Below are positions 44,940 to 54,756 of a stretch of 64,000 nt of DNA, in pieces. The stretch's first letter is position 1; each line of letters starts with the position of its first letter. The notes below the pieces were generated by a model, which saw only the letters and a program-made list of their open reading frames with translations, had not been told where the DNA came from and searched no databases. The DNA lies in the NCBI GenBank assembly GCA_017631885.1, contig JAGBSH010000031.1, positions 1 through 64,000 of the forward strand, written 5' to 3'. A program made the position numbers and the translations under genes. This stretch comes from Fibrobacteraceae bacterium (GTDB lineage Bacteria > Fibrobacterota > Fibrobacteria > Fibrobacterales > Fibrobacteraceae).

Positions 44940-46802
44940 TTATGGTTTCTTTTTTGGTGGGAATTTGGCATTAGGATGCTTGGGTTCAAGTTCTCCTAAT
45001 TTTATAAAACATTCGTTTGCCATATCTTTATCGCCAAGAGCTTCTAGAACCTGGCCCAAATGATTCCAATAATCATGCTCTTGTAAAAATGAAGCATCTA
45101 AAGCAACAGCTTCTTGTAAAATTTTCAACGCCTCTTGGTATTTTCCAATTCTATACAAGCCCCAAGCTTTAGAATCTAAATAAGAAACATTTTGGGGTTC
45201 ATATTGCAAAGCCGAATCAACTAAAGCTATACCTTCTAAAACTTCTTGTTCTGAACGATTTCCATCAATTAAAGAATAGCCTAAAAAATTCATTACCAAA
45301 TGATCTTGAGGATTTTTCTTTAAAATTTCACGAAATGCTGCAAAAGCTTCATCATACCTTTTTAAACGCTCTAATAAAGAAGCTTTCAAAAAATTCATCC
45401 TTTCAGAAGTAGAATCTATTACAAGATAAGTTTCTACACTTTTTAAAGCATTCCCATAAAGAATTGCTGAAGAATCTGGTTTAGAGAAAATCAGTTTATA
45501 AGCAGAACCTGAATATATATCAGCAGCAAAAGTCAACAAAGCTAAATAAGGATGGTCTTTTAACAATGAATCATTCTTTTCAGGCTCTGCTTTTTGTTTT
45601 TCAAAATTTGTCTTTTGCTTTTCAAGTAAAACACCTAAATAAGAAATCAATTTCTGATTTTCTTTGTAAGTCATATAAAGCACTAAACGATCTCGCCAAA
45701 AAGATTCTGATTCTAAAGAATCAGCTTGTTCCATATAACGCATAGCTTTAAGAGAATCATTTTTAGTTCTTGCAATTACAGATAAATTAGCATAAGCTCT
45801 TGCTGCGACAGTGGAATCTTTTGTTATTGCAGAAAAATAAACCTCGGCAGAGTCAAGTTCACCTAATAATCTAGAAGTAACACCTTTATAAAAAAGAATC
45901 GTTGGCGTTTTAGAAGAATCACCTTGCTCTGCAATATATGAATTTAAAACCGTTTTACTTTCTTGCACTTTTTGCACATCTAATAAATGAGAAATATAAA
46001 GCAAAACAACACTTGAATCTGTTGGTAAAGCCTTGTACAATCGATTCGCAACAGAACCAACGCTATCTAACATTTGTTTTGATTCATAATAATTGATTTT
46101 TTCTAAAAGAAATTCTTTTTCTTTTGTTGCATTAAAAGCATTTTCTAAAAGAACTAAAAATGACGAATCTTGGTTATTATCTAAATACAATTGTGCTAAA
46201 CGCCCAAACATCGGTTTCATATAATTCAATCGAGGAATGAGCATAGCGTAAATCCGCATGAGTTCTTTTGTATCAACTGGTTGCATCCATTCTAGAAAAA
46301 GACTATACTCATACATTTTCATATAATCTTCTTCGTTTTCTTGAATTGCTTTTTGGAAATATATTTTAGCGGAATCTGCTTTTCCTGTTCTCAAGTAAAG
46401 AGTGGCAAGTAACCCATATTCAGCACTATTTGCCATTCCCGGATATTTTTTTGCAGGTTCAGCAACCATTAAAGCTTCGTGAAATAATTTTTTGTCAGCA
46501 AGTGCTGAGGCAAAAGTAAAAGCTAAAAAACGATTCGAAGGTTCTGCTTCTTGGGCTTTGCGCAAAAATTCAAATGCCAAATCATCTTCACCCACATGAA
46601 TCAGATAAAGATAACGCAAAAAGGCTTCTTGAGCAAGATCTGGGTTTCCCTTAGGCAAGACAACAACAGTATCTTTTTTTTCCTTTGAAAGAGTCTCTTG
46701 TGGTAATTGTTCTTTTGGAGCTGTTTTAGAAGCAGCACAAGCCGTCAAACTTAAAAGCACGGCCGATAAAATACAATACCAAATCAGAGATTTACTTTTC
46801 AT
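44940..46802 (-). CDS. Tetratricopeptide-repeat lipoprotein
   Basis: The 620-residue protein has a lipoprotein signal (ILSAVLLSLTAC) and many TPR units from about residue 60 to the end (AFEFLRKAQEAEPSNRFLAF, GKADSAKIYFQKAIQENEEDY, YDEAFAAFREILKKNPQDHL, YQEALKILQEAVALDASF). Such proteins are scaffolds at the outer membrane. It ends in a Lys/Pro tail (HPNAKFPPKKKP). It sits between a PASTA protein and a LolB-like lipoprotein in one direction with short gaps, which hints at an envelope-assembly role. Confidence 0.85.
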   Translation of the reverse strand: MKSKSLIWYCILSAVLLSLTACAASKTAPKEQLPQETLSKEKKDTVVVLPKGNPDLAQEAFLRYLYLIHVGEDDLAFEFLRKAQEAEPSNRFLAFTFASALADKKLFHEALMVAEPAKKYPGMANSAEYGLLATLYLRTGKADSAKIYFQKAIQENEEDYMKMYEYSLFLEWMQPVDTKELMRIYAMLIPRLNYMKPMFGRLAQLYLDNNQDSSFLVLLENAFNATKEKEFLLEKINYYESKQMLDSVGSVANRLYKALPTDSSVVLLYISHLLDVQKVQESKTVLNSYIAEQGDSSKTPTILFYKGVTSRLLGELDSAEVYFSAITKDSTVAARAYANLSVIARTKNDSLKAMRYMEQADSLESESFWRDRLVLYMTYKENQKLISYLGVLLEKQKTNFEKQKAEPEKNDSLLKDHPYLALLTFAADIYSGSAYKLIFSKPDSSAILYGNALKSVETYLVIDSTSERMNFLKASLLERLKRYDEAFAAFREILKKNPQDHLVMNFLGYSLIDGNRSEQEVLEGIALVDSALQYEPQNVSYLDSKAWGLYRIGKYQEALKILQEAVALDASFLQEHDYWNHLGQVLEALGDKDMANECFIKLGELEPKHPNAKFPPKKKP

Positions 46803-46809
46803 AGCCTAC

Positions 46810-47565
46810 TTAATGTACTATAATCCAATCAATAATAGTACCTGGATTTAAATATTCACCTGCTCTAGGAATTTGTGAAATAACAACTCCCGGAACTAAA
46901 TTTGAGGCTGTATCCTTTTGCACTTTTCCCGAGACAAAACCCAACTTTTCTATTTCTTGTTTTGCGCTGTCAAGTGTAAATCCAGAACAATTAGGTAATA
47001 AAACTTTTCCTGCTTTTTCACCTGCAGAATAAACAACAGAAACCGTATCTCCTATGCGCAAAACAGACTTTGCTCTAGGCTCTGTGCGAATAACTACGCC
47101 ACGCGGAATAGACACATGCGCCCCAGGAATAGGAGGGCCTTCTATTAAACCAGCTCTAGTAATAGACATCGAAGCTTGCTTTCTGCTTTTCCCACGCAAA
47201 TCAGGTAAAGTCACTTCTCTTAAGCCTTTACTTTTTGTTAAAAAAACGGTTCTTCCCAATTTGGCTTCTCTATGAGCAACAGGATGTTGCACAAGAACAA
47301 AACCTTCTGGAATTTCGGAACTATAACGACTTTCAGGAACCCATTCAGAAACAAACCCTGCTTGTTCTAAAACTTTTACTGCAGAATCTGCTGGAAGACC
47401 CGTTACTTCCGGGATATTTCCACGAGAAGCATACCGCCCTGCAAAAATAGGCAAAACAATCAAATCAATAATAACGGCAACAATAAAGCAAAGAACAACA
47501 ACCAAAGCCAATGCTTTTAGTACAGGTGATGCTACCAGTTTTTTTAAAAATCCTGGAAAAGCCAT
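46810..47565 (-). CDS. Membrane-anchored PASTA-domain protein
   Basis: The 251-residue protein has a membrane segment (about 15-40) and three PASTA domains outside the cytoplasm (IPEVTGLPADSAVKVLEQAGF; LPDLRGKSRKQASMSITRAGL; LPNCSGFTLDSAKQEIEKLGF). PASTA domains bind muropeptides or glycan strands and usually occur on Ser/Thr kinases or penicillin-binding proteins; here no kinase or transpeptidase domain is attached. The start shares a base with the stop of the Crp-like gene (TAATG). Confidence 0.88.
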   Translation of the reverse strand: MAFPGFLKKLVASPVLKALALVVVLCFIVAVIIDLIVLPIFAGRYASRGNIPEVTGLPADSAVKVLEQAGFVSEWVPESRYSSEIPEGFVLVQHPVAHREAKLGRTVFLTKSKGLREVTLPDLRGKSRKQASMSITRAGLIEGPPIPGAHVSIPRGVVIRTEPRAKSVLRIGDTVSVVYSAGEKAGKVLLPNCSGFTLDSAKQEIEKLGFVSGKVQKDTASNLVPGVVISQIPRAGEYLNPGTIIDWIIVH

Positions 47566-48275
47566 TACCCTTCTGTCTCCTGTAACAAAGCATTTTCAAA
47601 GACAACTATTTCTTTTGAAGTCATTGAAATAGCTCCTTTTTTAATCAACGAAGAACAAACACGGCTAACCGTTTCACGAGTAGTTCCAGACATATCAGCT
47701 AATTGTTGTTGCGTCGGACGATTTCGGATAACAGTCATCATTTGGCCTTTTTCTGAACGAACACGAACGCCTCGTTCTTCGACCAATGAAAGAATAGTCC
47801 TTGCGACTCGGCCATACACAGACATCGTAGAAAGAGAACCTATTTGATGATTCGCTCTGCGAAGGCGTAAAGCCATTTCTATTAACAAGCCCCGAGCAAT
47901 GCCAGGTTGTTTTTCTAATAAAGAAAGGAAATCATCGCGCAAAATAATGAGCAATTCTGATTCTGTAACTGTACGGACAGAAGCTGAACGAGGTTCTCCA
48001 TCAATCAAAGAAATTTCACCAAAAAAATCTCCTCGACCTAACAAAGAAAGAATCGTTTCTCTACCATCAACGCCAGAAAGATAAACCTGAACTTCACCAG
48101 AAGCTATGATATACAAAGCTTGGAACGAAACATCCTTTTCTAAAATAATCGTTTCATCTCTGCAAAATTTTTGCAAAACGGTTACAGAGGCAATCTGTTC
48201 CAATTCTTCTTCGCCAAGAGCAGAAAATAAATCAACTCCTTTCAACAATTGAAGAATATCTGGTGAACCTATCAT
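47565..48275 (-). CDS. Crp/Fnr-family transcriptional regulator
   Basis: The 236-residue protein has a cyclic-nucleotide-binding-type domain (about 10-125; GDFFGEISLIDGEPRSASVRT contains the phosphate-binding-cassette motif) and a C-terminal Crp-type winged helix (about 160-220; PTQQQLADMSGTTRETVSRVCSSL). The GE and R-SA residues suggest it can bind cAMP or a similar nucleotide. GGAG lies six bases before the ATG. It is three bases from purA and overlaps the PASTA gene by one base. Its targets are unknown. Confidence 0.92.
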   Translation of the reverse strand: MIGSPDILQLLKGVDLFSALGEEELEQIASVTVLQKFCRDETIILEKDVSFQALYIIASGEVQVYLSGVDGRETILSLLGRGDFFGEISLIDGEPRSASVRTVTESELLIILRDDFLSLLEKQPGIARGLLIEMALRLRRANHQIGSLSTMSVYGRVARTILSLVEERGVRVRSEKGQMMTVIRNRPTQQQLADMSGTTRETVSRVCSSLIKKGAISMTSKEIVVFENALLQETEG

Positions 48276-48278
48276 AAG

Positions 48279-49562
48279 CTACTCCATGTCTATGATGATA
48301 CTTTGGTCACGACGAGCCCCAACCGAAACCATACCTATTTTCACATCGACCAATTCAGCCAATCGTTTCAAATAGTTTTTCGCATTTTCAGGCAATTCGC
48401 CCCAGGACTTACAAGCCGTTGTATCTTGTTTCCAACCAGGCATTTCTTCATAGACCGGCTCACAGCGTCCGACCTTTGAAAGCTGGTTCGGAATAAGATC
48501 TAAAATTTCGCCATCGCACTTGTAAGCTGTACAAATCTTAATAGAGTCAAAAGTATCCAATACATCTAACTTGGTAATTGCCAAATGAGTAAGCCCATTT
48601 ACCATAGCGGCTTTACGCACAACAGGAGCATCAAACCAACCACAACGACGATTACGGCCAGTTGTAGCACCGTATTCATTACCAATTTGGCGAAGGTTAT
48701 CACCACAAGCATCCAACAATTCTGTTGGGAACGGACCATTACCTACTCGTGTAGTGTAAGCTTTAACCACGCCAACAATCTGATCTAAAGCTGTAGGGCC
48801 AACACCAGCACCACAACTTGCATAACCAGCAACCGTGTTACTGGAAGTCACATAAGGGTAAGTTCCTTGGTCTACATCAAGAATAGTCCCTTGAGCTCCT
48901 TCAAAAATCAAACGCTTCCCAGCTTTTAATGCTTTATGGAGCAAATCACTAACATCACAAACAAAAGCACGGATTTTATTACCTAGTTCTAGATAATCGC
49001 GAATGACAACTTCTGAATCAATAGGAGCTTCATTATACATAGCCACAAATTCATCGTTATGAACTTTTGCCATAGCTTCCACACGTGGACGCAATTCCTT
49101 TTCATCAAGTAAATCACCAACACGAACACCAATGCGGTTTACTTTATCGCTATAACAAGGACCAATACCACGACCAGTTGTTCCAATTGCAGCTTTACCA
49201 GCTTTCTTTTCTTTTGCTTTATCAAGTGCCGAATGATATGGCAAAACTACATGCGCATTATCAGCAATAAAAAGACGTCCTTCAGGAGTGATTCCCTTTT
49301 GGTGCAAATCTTCAATTTCAGCTAAAGTTTGAATTGGGTCTAAAACAACGCCATTTCCAATAACACAAACCTTATTATCATGCATAATTCCAGATGGAAT
49401 TAAATGAAAAACAAATTTCTGGTCACCAACTTCTACTGTATGCCCAGCATTAGCACCACCTTGAAAGCGCACGATAACATCGGCATCAAGAGTCAAAAAA
49501 TCAACAATTTTTGCTTTACCTTCATCTCCCCACTGGGAGCCGATAACAACACGATTAGCCAT
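48279..49562 (-). CDS. purA: Adenylosuccinate synthetase
   Basis: PurA joins IMP and aspartate with GTP to form adenylosuccinate for AMP synthesis. The 427-residue protein starts MANRVVIGSQWGDEGKAKIVD; the ATG at 49562 follows AAGGAATT. Typical motifs are GGANAGHTV, GTTGRGIGPCYSDK and the IMP/GTP loop TTGRNRRCGWFD. The first loop has Ala where most PurA have Gly (GDEGKGK), a variant I recall from spirochaetes and which should not abolish activity. Confidence 0.95.
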   Translation of the reverse strand: MANRVVIGSQWGDEGKAKIVDFLTLDADVIVRFQGGANAGHTVEVGDQKFVFHLIPSGIMHDNKVCVIGNGVVLDPIQTLAEIEDLHQKGITPEGRLFIADNAHVVLPYHSALDKAKEKKAGKAAIGTTGRGIGPCYSDKVNRIGVRVGDLLDEKELRPRVEAMAKVHNDEFVAMYNEAPIDSEVVIRDYLELGNKIRAFVCDVSDLLHKALKAGKRLIFEGAQGTILDVDQGTYPYVTSSNTVAGYASCGAGVGPTALDQIVGVVKAYTTRVGNGPFPTELLDACGDNLRQIGNEYGATTGRNRRCGWFDAPVVRKAAMVNGLTHLAITKLDVLDTFDSIKICTAYKCDGEILDLIPNQLSKVGRCEPVYEEMPGWKQDTTACKSWGELPENAKNYLKRLAELVDVKIGMVSVGARRDQSIIIDME

Positions 49563-49792
49563 AATTCCTTCTAAGTTTATCCGGAAAACCGTTTTTCTCG
49601 GAAAATTACCCATAAAAGATAATAAAAGTATGGTTTTTCAAAAGAGCGAAGTTGAGAAATTGCCAAAAGGAGCGGAAATCACGCTTTTTAAAAGTTCTTT
49701 CTGTTATTTTGTCTCAAAGATTTTTGAGTTTATCCAAAACTATTCCCTTAAAATTCGAAGAATTGTAAAATAATTCTATCTTTTTTAAGAAT

Positions 49793-51214
49793 ATGAGCAA
49801 TTTAGAAGCAGACAGTAATTTTTTAAAACGCAGTGTTATTCTGAATATTTTTGGAACGGTCCTGAAAGTTTGTGGTCCACTTCTAACTATCCTTTTGGCC
49901 CGTATTTTTGGTGCTGCAGAATTTGGAATTTTCGTTTCAATGCAGACACTTCTTTTAACAATTGCTCGTTCTTCTACACTAGGTTTAGACAAAGGGCTAT
50001 ACTGGTATTTACCTCAAAATAAACTTTTAAATCGCCCCTCTCATTCTGGGATTATGGAGTCATTTTGGATTACAGGTATCATTGCTCTTTTGTGCACTGC
50101 AATCATTTTTATTGGCTCCTTTACTCCTCTTATCTCAAAAGAATTTCCTTGGTACGCCCTATCTCTTGTCTTTTATTCTCTTTCTTATATTCTAAGCAAT
50201 TCATCGGAAGGCAATCGCAAGCCTCAAAACGCTATTTTTATCAATTCATTCCTTGTCGCTGTTTTAGCCCCACTTTCTTCAATTATCCTCCATTTTTTTA
50301 AAATCCCACACGCTCTTCCACTTGGACTTTTAATAGGGCAAGTCGGTGGTTTTATTGTTCACGCTGTTTTAGTTCGCAAGCAATTTCCAGAAATGCCTCT
50401 TGTACCTAAAAATAGACTTTCAAAAGAACTTTTGATTTACTCTATTCCGTTAGGCGTTAATGAATTTGTCGTTTCTTTTTTAATCCGTTCTGGCCTCTGG
50501 ATGGTTCTTGTATTTTTAGGTCCAGAAAAAGCTGGTGCTTATGGAATAATGGTTACTGTTTCAAATGCGCTACAAACCATTCGCGTTGGCTTTAACCCGA
50601 TTCTTACTCCTGTTGTGGCCGGAATGAACAAAGAAAGACTCCACACCGATTTAAAACCAGTCTTTACTTATTGCGTTTCTATGATAACGCTTATTCAATT
50701 GGTTGTCGGTTTTTTCATTGTTTTATTCCCAGAAGAAATCTTAAGCATTGCTGGAAGCGACTTTATTGTTCAACCAGAAACGCTTGGCATTTTACTTTTA
50801 GTTCATCTGCTTTCTGGGTTCTTTGGTTTAACATCTACCATTATGAATGGAATTGGAAAAAGCCTTTACACACTTAAAATGAATATTGTTTCTTTGGTTA
50901 TTGCTTTAGTCTCTGGATATTTTTTAGTTCCAAAATTCGGTCTTGTAGGAGCCGCTCTTTCAATGCTTGCTTATAACCTTGTCTTTATGATATGGAACAA
51001 CGCTTACTTAGCTATTTTAAAACTATGGCCTTATTCTATCAAGCTTATTCCACAATTACTTTGGATGTTTGGCTTAATTCTATTTTACATTCTGTTAAAC
51101 TTAGGCACTTTCTCTCCTTCTCTCTTAGAAAAGATAGGGATTTATGTCATTATTCTTTTAGCTTTAGGTGGACAATTTTTATTACAAAAGAAAAATAAAC
51201 AAACAAAGGTGTAA
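49793..51214 (+). CDS. Wzx-type polysaccharide flippase
   Basis: The 473-residue protein has about 12-14 membrane segments and the polysaccharide-biosynthesis MATE/MOP-superfamily style (LNIFGTVLKVCGPLLTILLARIFGAAEFGIFV near the start; PKFGLVGAALSMLAYNLVF near the end). It would move lipid-linked sugar units across the inner membrane. It is the first gene of a plus-strand glycan locus that includes a cytidylyltransferase, LicD and two glycosyltransferases. A 230-base divergent region separates it from purA and should hold its promoter, but I could not define one. Confidence 0.85.
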   Translation: MSNLEADSNFLKRSVILNIFGTVLKVCGPLLTILLARIFGAAEFGIFVSMQTLLLTIARSSTLGLDKGLYWYLPQNKLLNRPSHSGIMESFWITGIIALLCTAIIFIGSFTPLISKEFPWYALSLVFYSLSYILSNSSEGNRKPQNAIFINSFLVAVLAPLSSIILHFFKIPHALPLGLLIGQVGGFIVHAVLVRKQFPEMPLVPKNRLSKELLIYSIPLGVNEFVVSFLIRSGLWMVLVFLGPEKAGAYGIMVTVSNALQTIRVGFNPILTPVVAGMNKERLHTDLKPVFTYCVSMITLIQLVVGFFIVLFPEEILSIAGSDFIVQPETLGILLLVHLLSGFFGLTSTIMNGIGKSLYTLKMNIVSLVIALVSGYFLVPKFGLVGAALSMLAYNLVFMIWNNAYLAILKLWPYSIKLIPQLLWMFGLILFYILLNLGTFSPSLLEKIGIYVIILLALGGQFLLQKKNKQTKV

Positions 51215-51272
51215 CTTCTTCTATCAAAAAAATAAACTCATAAAAAATGGCTATTTTTAAAATGAGGTTTTT

Positions 51273-51713
51273 ATGAAAAAATATAAAGTTGGTCTTACTG
51301 TTGGCGTGTTTGATTTATTTCATGTTGGCCATTTAAATTTGTTAGAAAAATGTAAAGCCCAATGCGAACACTTGATTGTTGCAGTTTGTGGAGATGATTA
51401 CGTTACACAAATCAAACATAAAACCCCTGTTGTTCCTGAAAAAGATCGTATGCGAATTATTGGGGCTTTAAAATGCGTTGATGAAGTTTCTCCTATCACA
51501 TTAGAAGAAATTGACGACAAAATGCTTGCTTTGAAAAGATTTAATTTTGATGTTCTTTTTTCTGGAGATGACTGGAAAGGTTCAGAACGTTACAATCGCA
51601 CAGAAAAACAATTTGCCGAACTTGGTGTAAGTATTGAATACTTGCCTTACACACAAGGTGTATCCACTTCTGATCTTAAAGAAAAAATGAACAACGGAGA
51701 ATCTACAAAATGA
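51273..51713 (+). CDS. Cytidylyltransferase (TagD/LicC-like)
   Basis: The 146-residue protein has the nucleotidyltransferase HxGH motif at 17-20 (GVFDLFHVGHLNLLEKCK), a Lys/Arg loop (PEKDRMRII) and a TQGVSTS block matching the RTxGISTT motif of glycerol-3-phosphate and related cytidylyltransferases. It should make a CDP-activated alcohol such as CDP-glycerol, CDP-ethanolamine or CDP-choline. The ATG follows TGAGG. It overlaps licD as ATGA, which ties the activated product to the LicD transferase. Confidence 0.85.
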   Translation: MKKYKVGLTVGVFDLFHVGHLNLLEKCKAQCEHLIVAVCGDDYVTQIKHKTPVVPEKDRMRIIGALKCVDEVSPITLEEIDDKMLALKRFNFDVLFSGDDWKGSERYNRTEKQFAELGVSIEYLPYTQGVSTSDLKEKMNNGESTK

Positions 51714-52516
51714 GACTCATGAGTCAAGAAGAATGCAGAAATGTTCAAATGGACATTTTAGATGATGTTGCCGCAATTTGTAAAGAACATAATTTGCAAT
51801 ACTACTTGGCTTTTGGCTCTCTTTTAGGCGCTGTCCGCCATAAAGGTTATATTCCTTGGGATGACGATATTGATATTTGCATGATTCGTGAAGATTATGA
51901 AAAATTTATTTCTATTGCAAAACAAGGCTTGGGGGACAAATACAAACACCTTTCGTTAATTGATAATACAACTGATGGTTACTACAATCCTTTCGCAAAA
52001 GTGGTTGACAATAGAACAGAAGTTGAAATGGAACGTCATACAGCAAAACATGGTTTATGGTTAGATATTTTTCCCCTTGATGGAGTTCCTTCTTCTCCTA
52101 CTAAAGCAAAAATCCACATGACCTTATGTGCTTTTTTACGCGTTGTAGCCTTAGCAACAGATGCTAATTTTTCTGCGTCAAAAATCAATTTTACTTGGTT
52201 ATATAAAAGAATTTTTAATTTTTTAGCACGTGCTATGGGTTTAAAACGTTTTGCTAAACTTCATGAAACAGCATTCAAACATTTTAAAGCAAAAGATTCT
52301 GACTACATAGCAAACCTTTTTACTAATAATGGCACTCGTTCTGTAATGGATAAAGAACGCTTATTAAAAGTAGCTCTTTATACATTTGAAAATCGTCAAT
52401 ACGAAGGCTATGCTGATTATGATTATTATCTCAAAAGAATGTATGGCGATTATATGAAACTTCCTCCAAAAGAACAACAAATTACTCATGCTTTCAAGGC
52501 TTGGTGGAAAGAATAG
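51710..52516 (+). CDS. LicD-family phosphotransferase
   Basis: LicD proteins transfer a phospho-alcohol, typically phosphocholine, from a CDP donor to a cell-surface sugar. The 268-residue protein has the family signature YLAFGSLLGAVRHKG followed by IPWDDDIDICM with the metal-binding Asp cluster, and LWLDIFPLDGVPSS. It overlaps the cytidylyltransferase by four bases, with GGAG upstream. No choline uptake or kinase gene is adjacent, so the transferred group may not be choline. Confidence 0.9.
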   Translation: MRLMSQEECRNVQMDILDDVAAICKEHNLQYYLAFGSLLGAVRHKGYIPWDDDIDICMIREDYEKFISIAKQGLGDKYKHLSLIDNTTDGYYNPFAKVVDNRTEVEMERHTAKHGLWLDIFPLDGVPSSPTKAKIHMTLCAFLRVVALATDANFSASKINFTWLYKRIFNFLARAMGLKRFAKLHETAFKHFKAKDSDYIANLFTNNGTRSVMDKERLLKVALYTFENRQYEGYADYDYYLKRMYGDYMKLPPKEQQITHAFKAWWKE

Positions 52517-52525
52517 GAACTACTT

Positions 52526-53536
52526 ATGACTAAATACCTTTTTGTTTTAACCAGTTCTGAAAAAGATTTTTTCTGCGAACAAACTCTTGTCGCTATTGCT
52601 TCTTTACGTGTCCATAATCCAAATGCTTTTGTAACACTTTTAACAGACGACAAAACTTTTAACACACTTACAGGCAACCGAGCTGCTTTAAAAGAAGCTG
52701 TTGACGAATTGAAAGTTTTAACGCTAGATGAAAAATTCACTCCAATGCTACGTTCTCGTTATTTAAAAACAGTAATGAGAAATGTGATTGACGGCGATTT
52801 CCTTTATATGGATTCAGACATTGCTATCACAGGAGATCTTTCTATCCCTGAAGAATGGAAAGGCGGAATTTATGCAGTCCTTGACTTTCACACCAATTTA
52901 CACAAAGCTATCAATCGAAAAAAAGTTTTAAACAACGCTAAAATGCTTGGATTTTCCCCTATTTTAAATGATGAAATTTTTAATGGGGGCGTTATGTTTG
53001 CAAGCGACACCAAAGAAGCTAGAGATTTTTTTGAAAAATGGCATGAGCTTTGGCTTTATTGTGTTTCCAAAAATTTCCCTTACGACATGGCATCTTTAGC
53101 CGAAGCTAATTTCAAATTCAACTATATAACGCAAAAAATGCCTGGCGAATGGAATTGTCAATTAGCTTATGGTAAAGAATTCTTACCTAAAGGCAAGGTT
53201 TTACATTTCTTTGGTTCTCGCATCATTGACACTTGCGGCCATAAAGTGCCTGAAAGTATGAATCTTTTCTTACCTAAAATTTTACGGAAAAGTTTTTACA
53301 CCGATTTAAAAAATATTCCTGTAAAAATCAATCCCGATAAAAGTATTCACATCAATGAATATTACGACAATGTAATCGCAAACGCAAAAGAAGCTTTCCT
53401 TTACCAAACACGCCACGCTGGAACTTTCGGCGCCGATATTATCCGTTCGTATGCCTTTGCTCGTTCACTTGCATTTTTATACAAGAAAACACCTGTTTTA
53501 GTAAAACCTCTTGAATGGCTTGGAAAAATTTTATGA
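52526..53536 (+). CDS. Glycosyltransferase family 8-like protein
   Basis: The 336-residue protein has a GT-A fold start (YLFVLTSSEKDFFCEQTLVAIASLRVHNP), the metal-binding DSD motif at 96-98 (FLYMDSDIAI), and FNGGVMFA, all typical of GT8 or related retaining glycosyltransferases. Donor and acceptor cannot be told. AGGA precedes the ATG. It follows licD by nine bases and the next gene overlaps its stop. Confidence 0.78.
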   Translation: MTKYLFVLTSSEKDFFCEQTLVAIASLRVHNPNAFVTLLTDDKTFNTLTGNRAALKEAVDELKVLTLDEKFTPMLRSRYLKTVMRNVIDGDFLYMDSDIAITGDLSIPEEWKGGIYAVLDFHTNLHKAINRKKVLNNAKMLGFSPILNDEIFNGGVMFASDTKEARDFFEKWHELWLYCVSKNFPYDMASLAEANFKFNYITQKMPGEWNCQLAYGKEFLPKGKVLHFFGSRIIDTCGHKVPESMNLFLPKILRKSFYTDLKNIPVKINPDKSIHINEYYDNVIANAKEAFLYQTRHAGTFGADIIRSYAFARSLAFLYKKTPVLVKPLEWLGKIL

Positions 53537-54726
53537 ATTTACTTTTTAATTTAACTGCAGTCCAACCTATTCATAGTGCCAAATTTCATGGTGGTGGTTC
53601 TTATGGCGAAGTTCTCTTTTGGGCTTTAATAAATCGCGGTGCAAAATTTTCTTGCATTTACGATTCCAAAAAATACCTTGATGAAAAAATTCTTAATGCT
53701 TGTAAAGACAATCAAATTCCTTTATTTGACATCAATCAAAAAACACCTCAAGAATTTATAAACGAAAACAACATCACTGCTTTTTATACTCCGCTTTATT
53801 CTCTTGAAAAAAAATGGGATATTCAAGTTCAAGATTTTATTTTTACTTGGCATGGTGTGCGTGCGCTTGAAATGCAATACCACCCAGCAGGGATTCGTTT
53901 TTCAAAAAAACTTTCTCAAAAATTAGAAGCCGTTATCCGTTACAGAGAATCTTGGAAAAAATATTTCTATAAACCAAAATACCAAGAACTTGCAAAGCGA
54001 ATGGCAAACGGACAAGCAAGAGCCATTACTGTAAGCGAACACAGCAAGGCTTCTATAAAATCATTTTTCCCTGAACTTTTAGATTTAGAAATCCCTGTAT
54101 TTTATAGCCCAATGATTGAATACAATGCAGAAGGTTTTTTACCACCAGAAATTTCTTCTAAAAAATATTTTCTACTCACAAGTGGGGCTCGTTGGGAAAA
54201 AAATAATTGGCGTGTAGCTGAAGCTTTTGATGAATTGGTTGAAACTTATAAAAAGCAAAACCGCACTTTAGATTTTAAAGTGGTTATTACTGGCGTTACA
54301 AAACCAAAAGCTTATTTAAAACGCTTACGCCATAAAGATTTTTTCGTTTTTCTTGGTTATGTTGAAAATCGCGAATTAGAATTTTTACACCAAAATGCTT
54401 ATGCTTTTATATTCCCTTCATTAAACGAAGGCTTTGGTTATCCTCCTATGCAATCCATGCGTTATGGTGTTCCTGTTGCGGCAAGTGGGACAACATCTAT
54501 TCCTGAAATCTGTGGAGATGCCGCTTTATTTTTTGACCCTTATTCTGTAAGTGAAATAAAAAATAGACTCATTCAACTTTTAAATGAAAATATCTATAGC
54601 GATTACGCTAAACGTGCTAAATCGCATTACTTGCTTATTCACAACCGTCAAGAAACAGATTTGCAAAAAACTGTTGATTTTATTTTAAACCCAAATAAAA
54701 AAAATGTTGCAGAATCAGCAAGTTAA
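53533..54726 (+). CDS. Glycosyltransferase family 4-like protein
   Basis: The 397-residue protein has a GT-B layout with the C-terminal nucleotide-sugar block FIFPSLNEGFGYPPMQSMRYGVPVAAS, followed by IPEICGDAALFFDP, characteristic of GT4. The N-terminal Gly-rich loop KFHGGGSYGEV fits the acceptor domain. I use the ATG at 53533, which overlaps the previous stop as ATGA, rather than an ATG at 53515. It probably extends or branches the glycan handled by the flippase. Confidence 0.85.
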   Translation: MNLLFNLTAVQPIHSAKFHGGGSYGEVLFWALINRGAKFSCIYDSKKYLDEKILNACKDNQIPLFDINQKTPQEFINENNITAFYTPLYSLEKKWDIQVQDFIFTWHGVRALEMQYHPAGIRFSKKLSQKLEAVIRYRESWKKYFYKPKYQELAKRMANGQARAITVSEHSKASIKSFFPELLDLEIPVFYSPMIEYNAEGFLPPEISSKKYFLLTSGARWEKNNWRVAEAFDELVETYKKQNRTLDFKVVITGVTKPKAYLKRLRHKDFFVFLGYVENRELEFLHQNAYAFIFPSLNEGFGYPPMQSMRYGVPVAASGTTSIPEICGDAALFFDPYSVSEIKNRLIQLLNENIYSDYAKRAKSHYLLIHNRQETDLQKTVDFILNPNKKNVAESAS

Positions 54727-54756
54727 CAACATAATGTTTTTTCTAGGTTTAAAATT

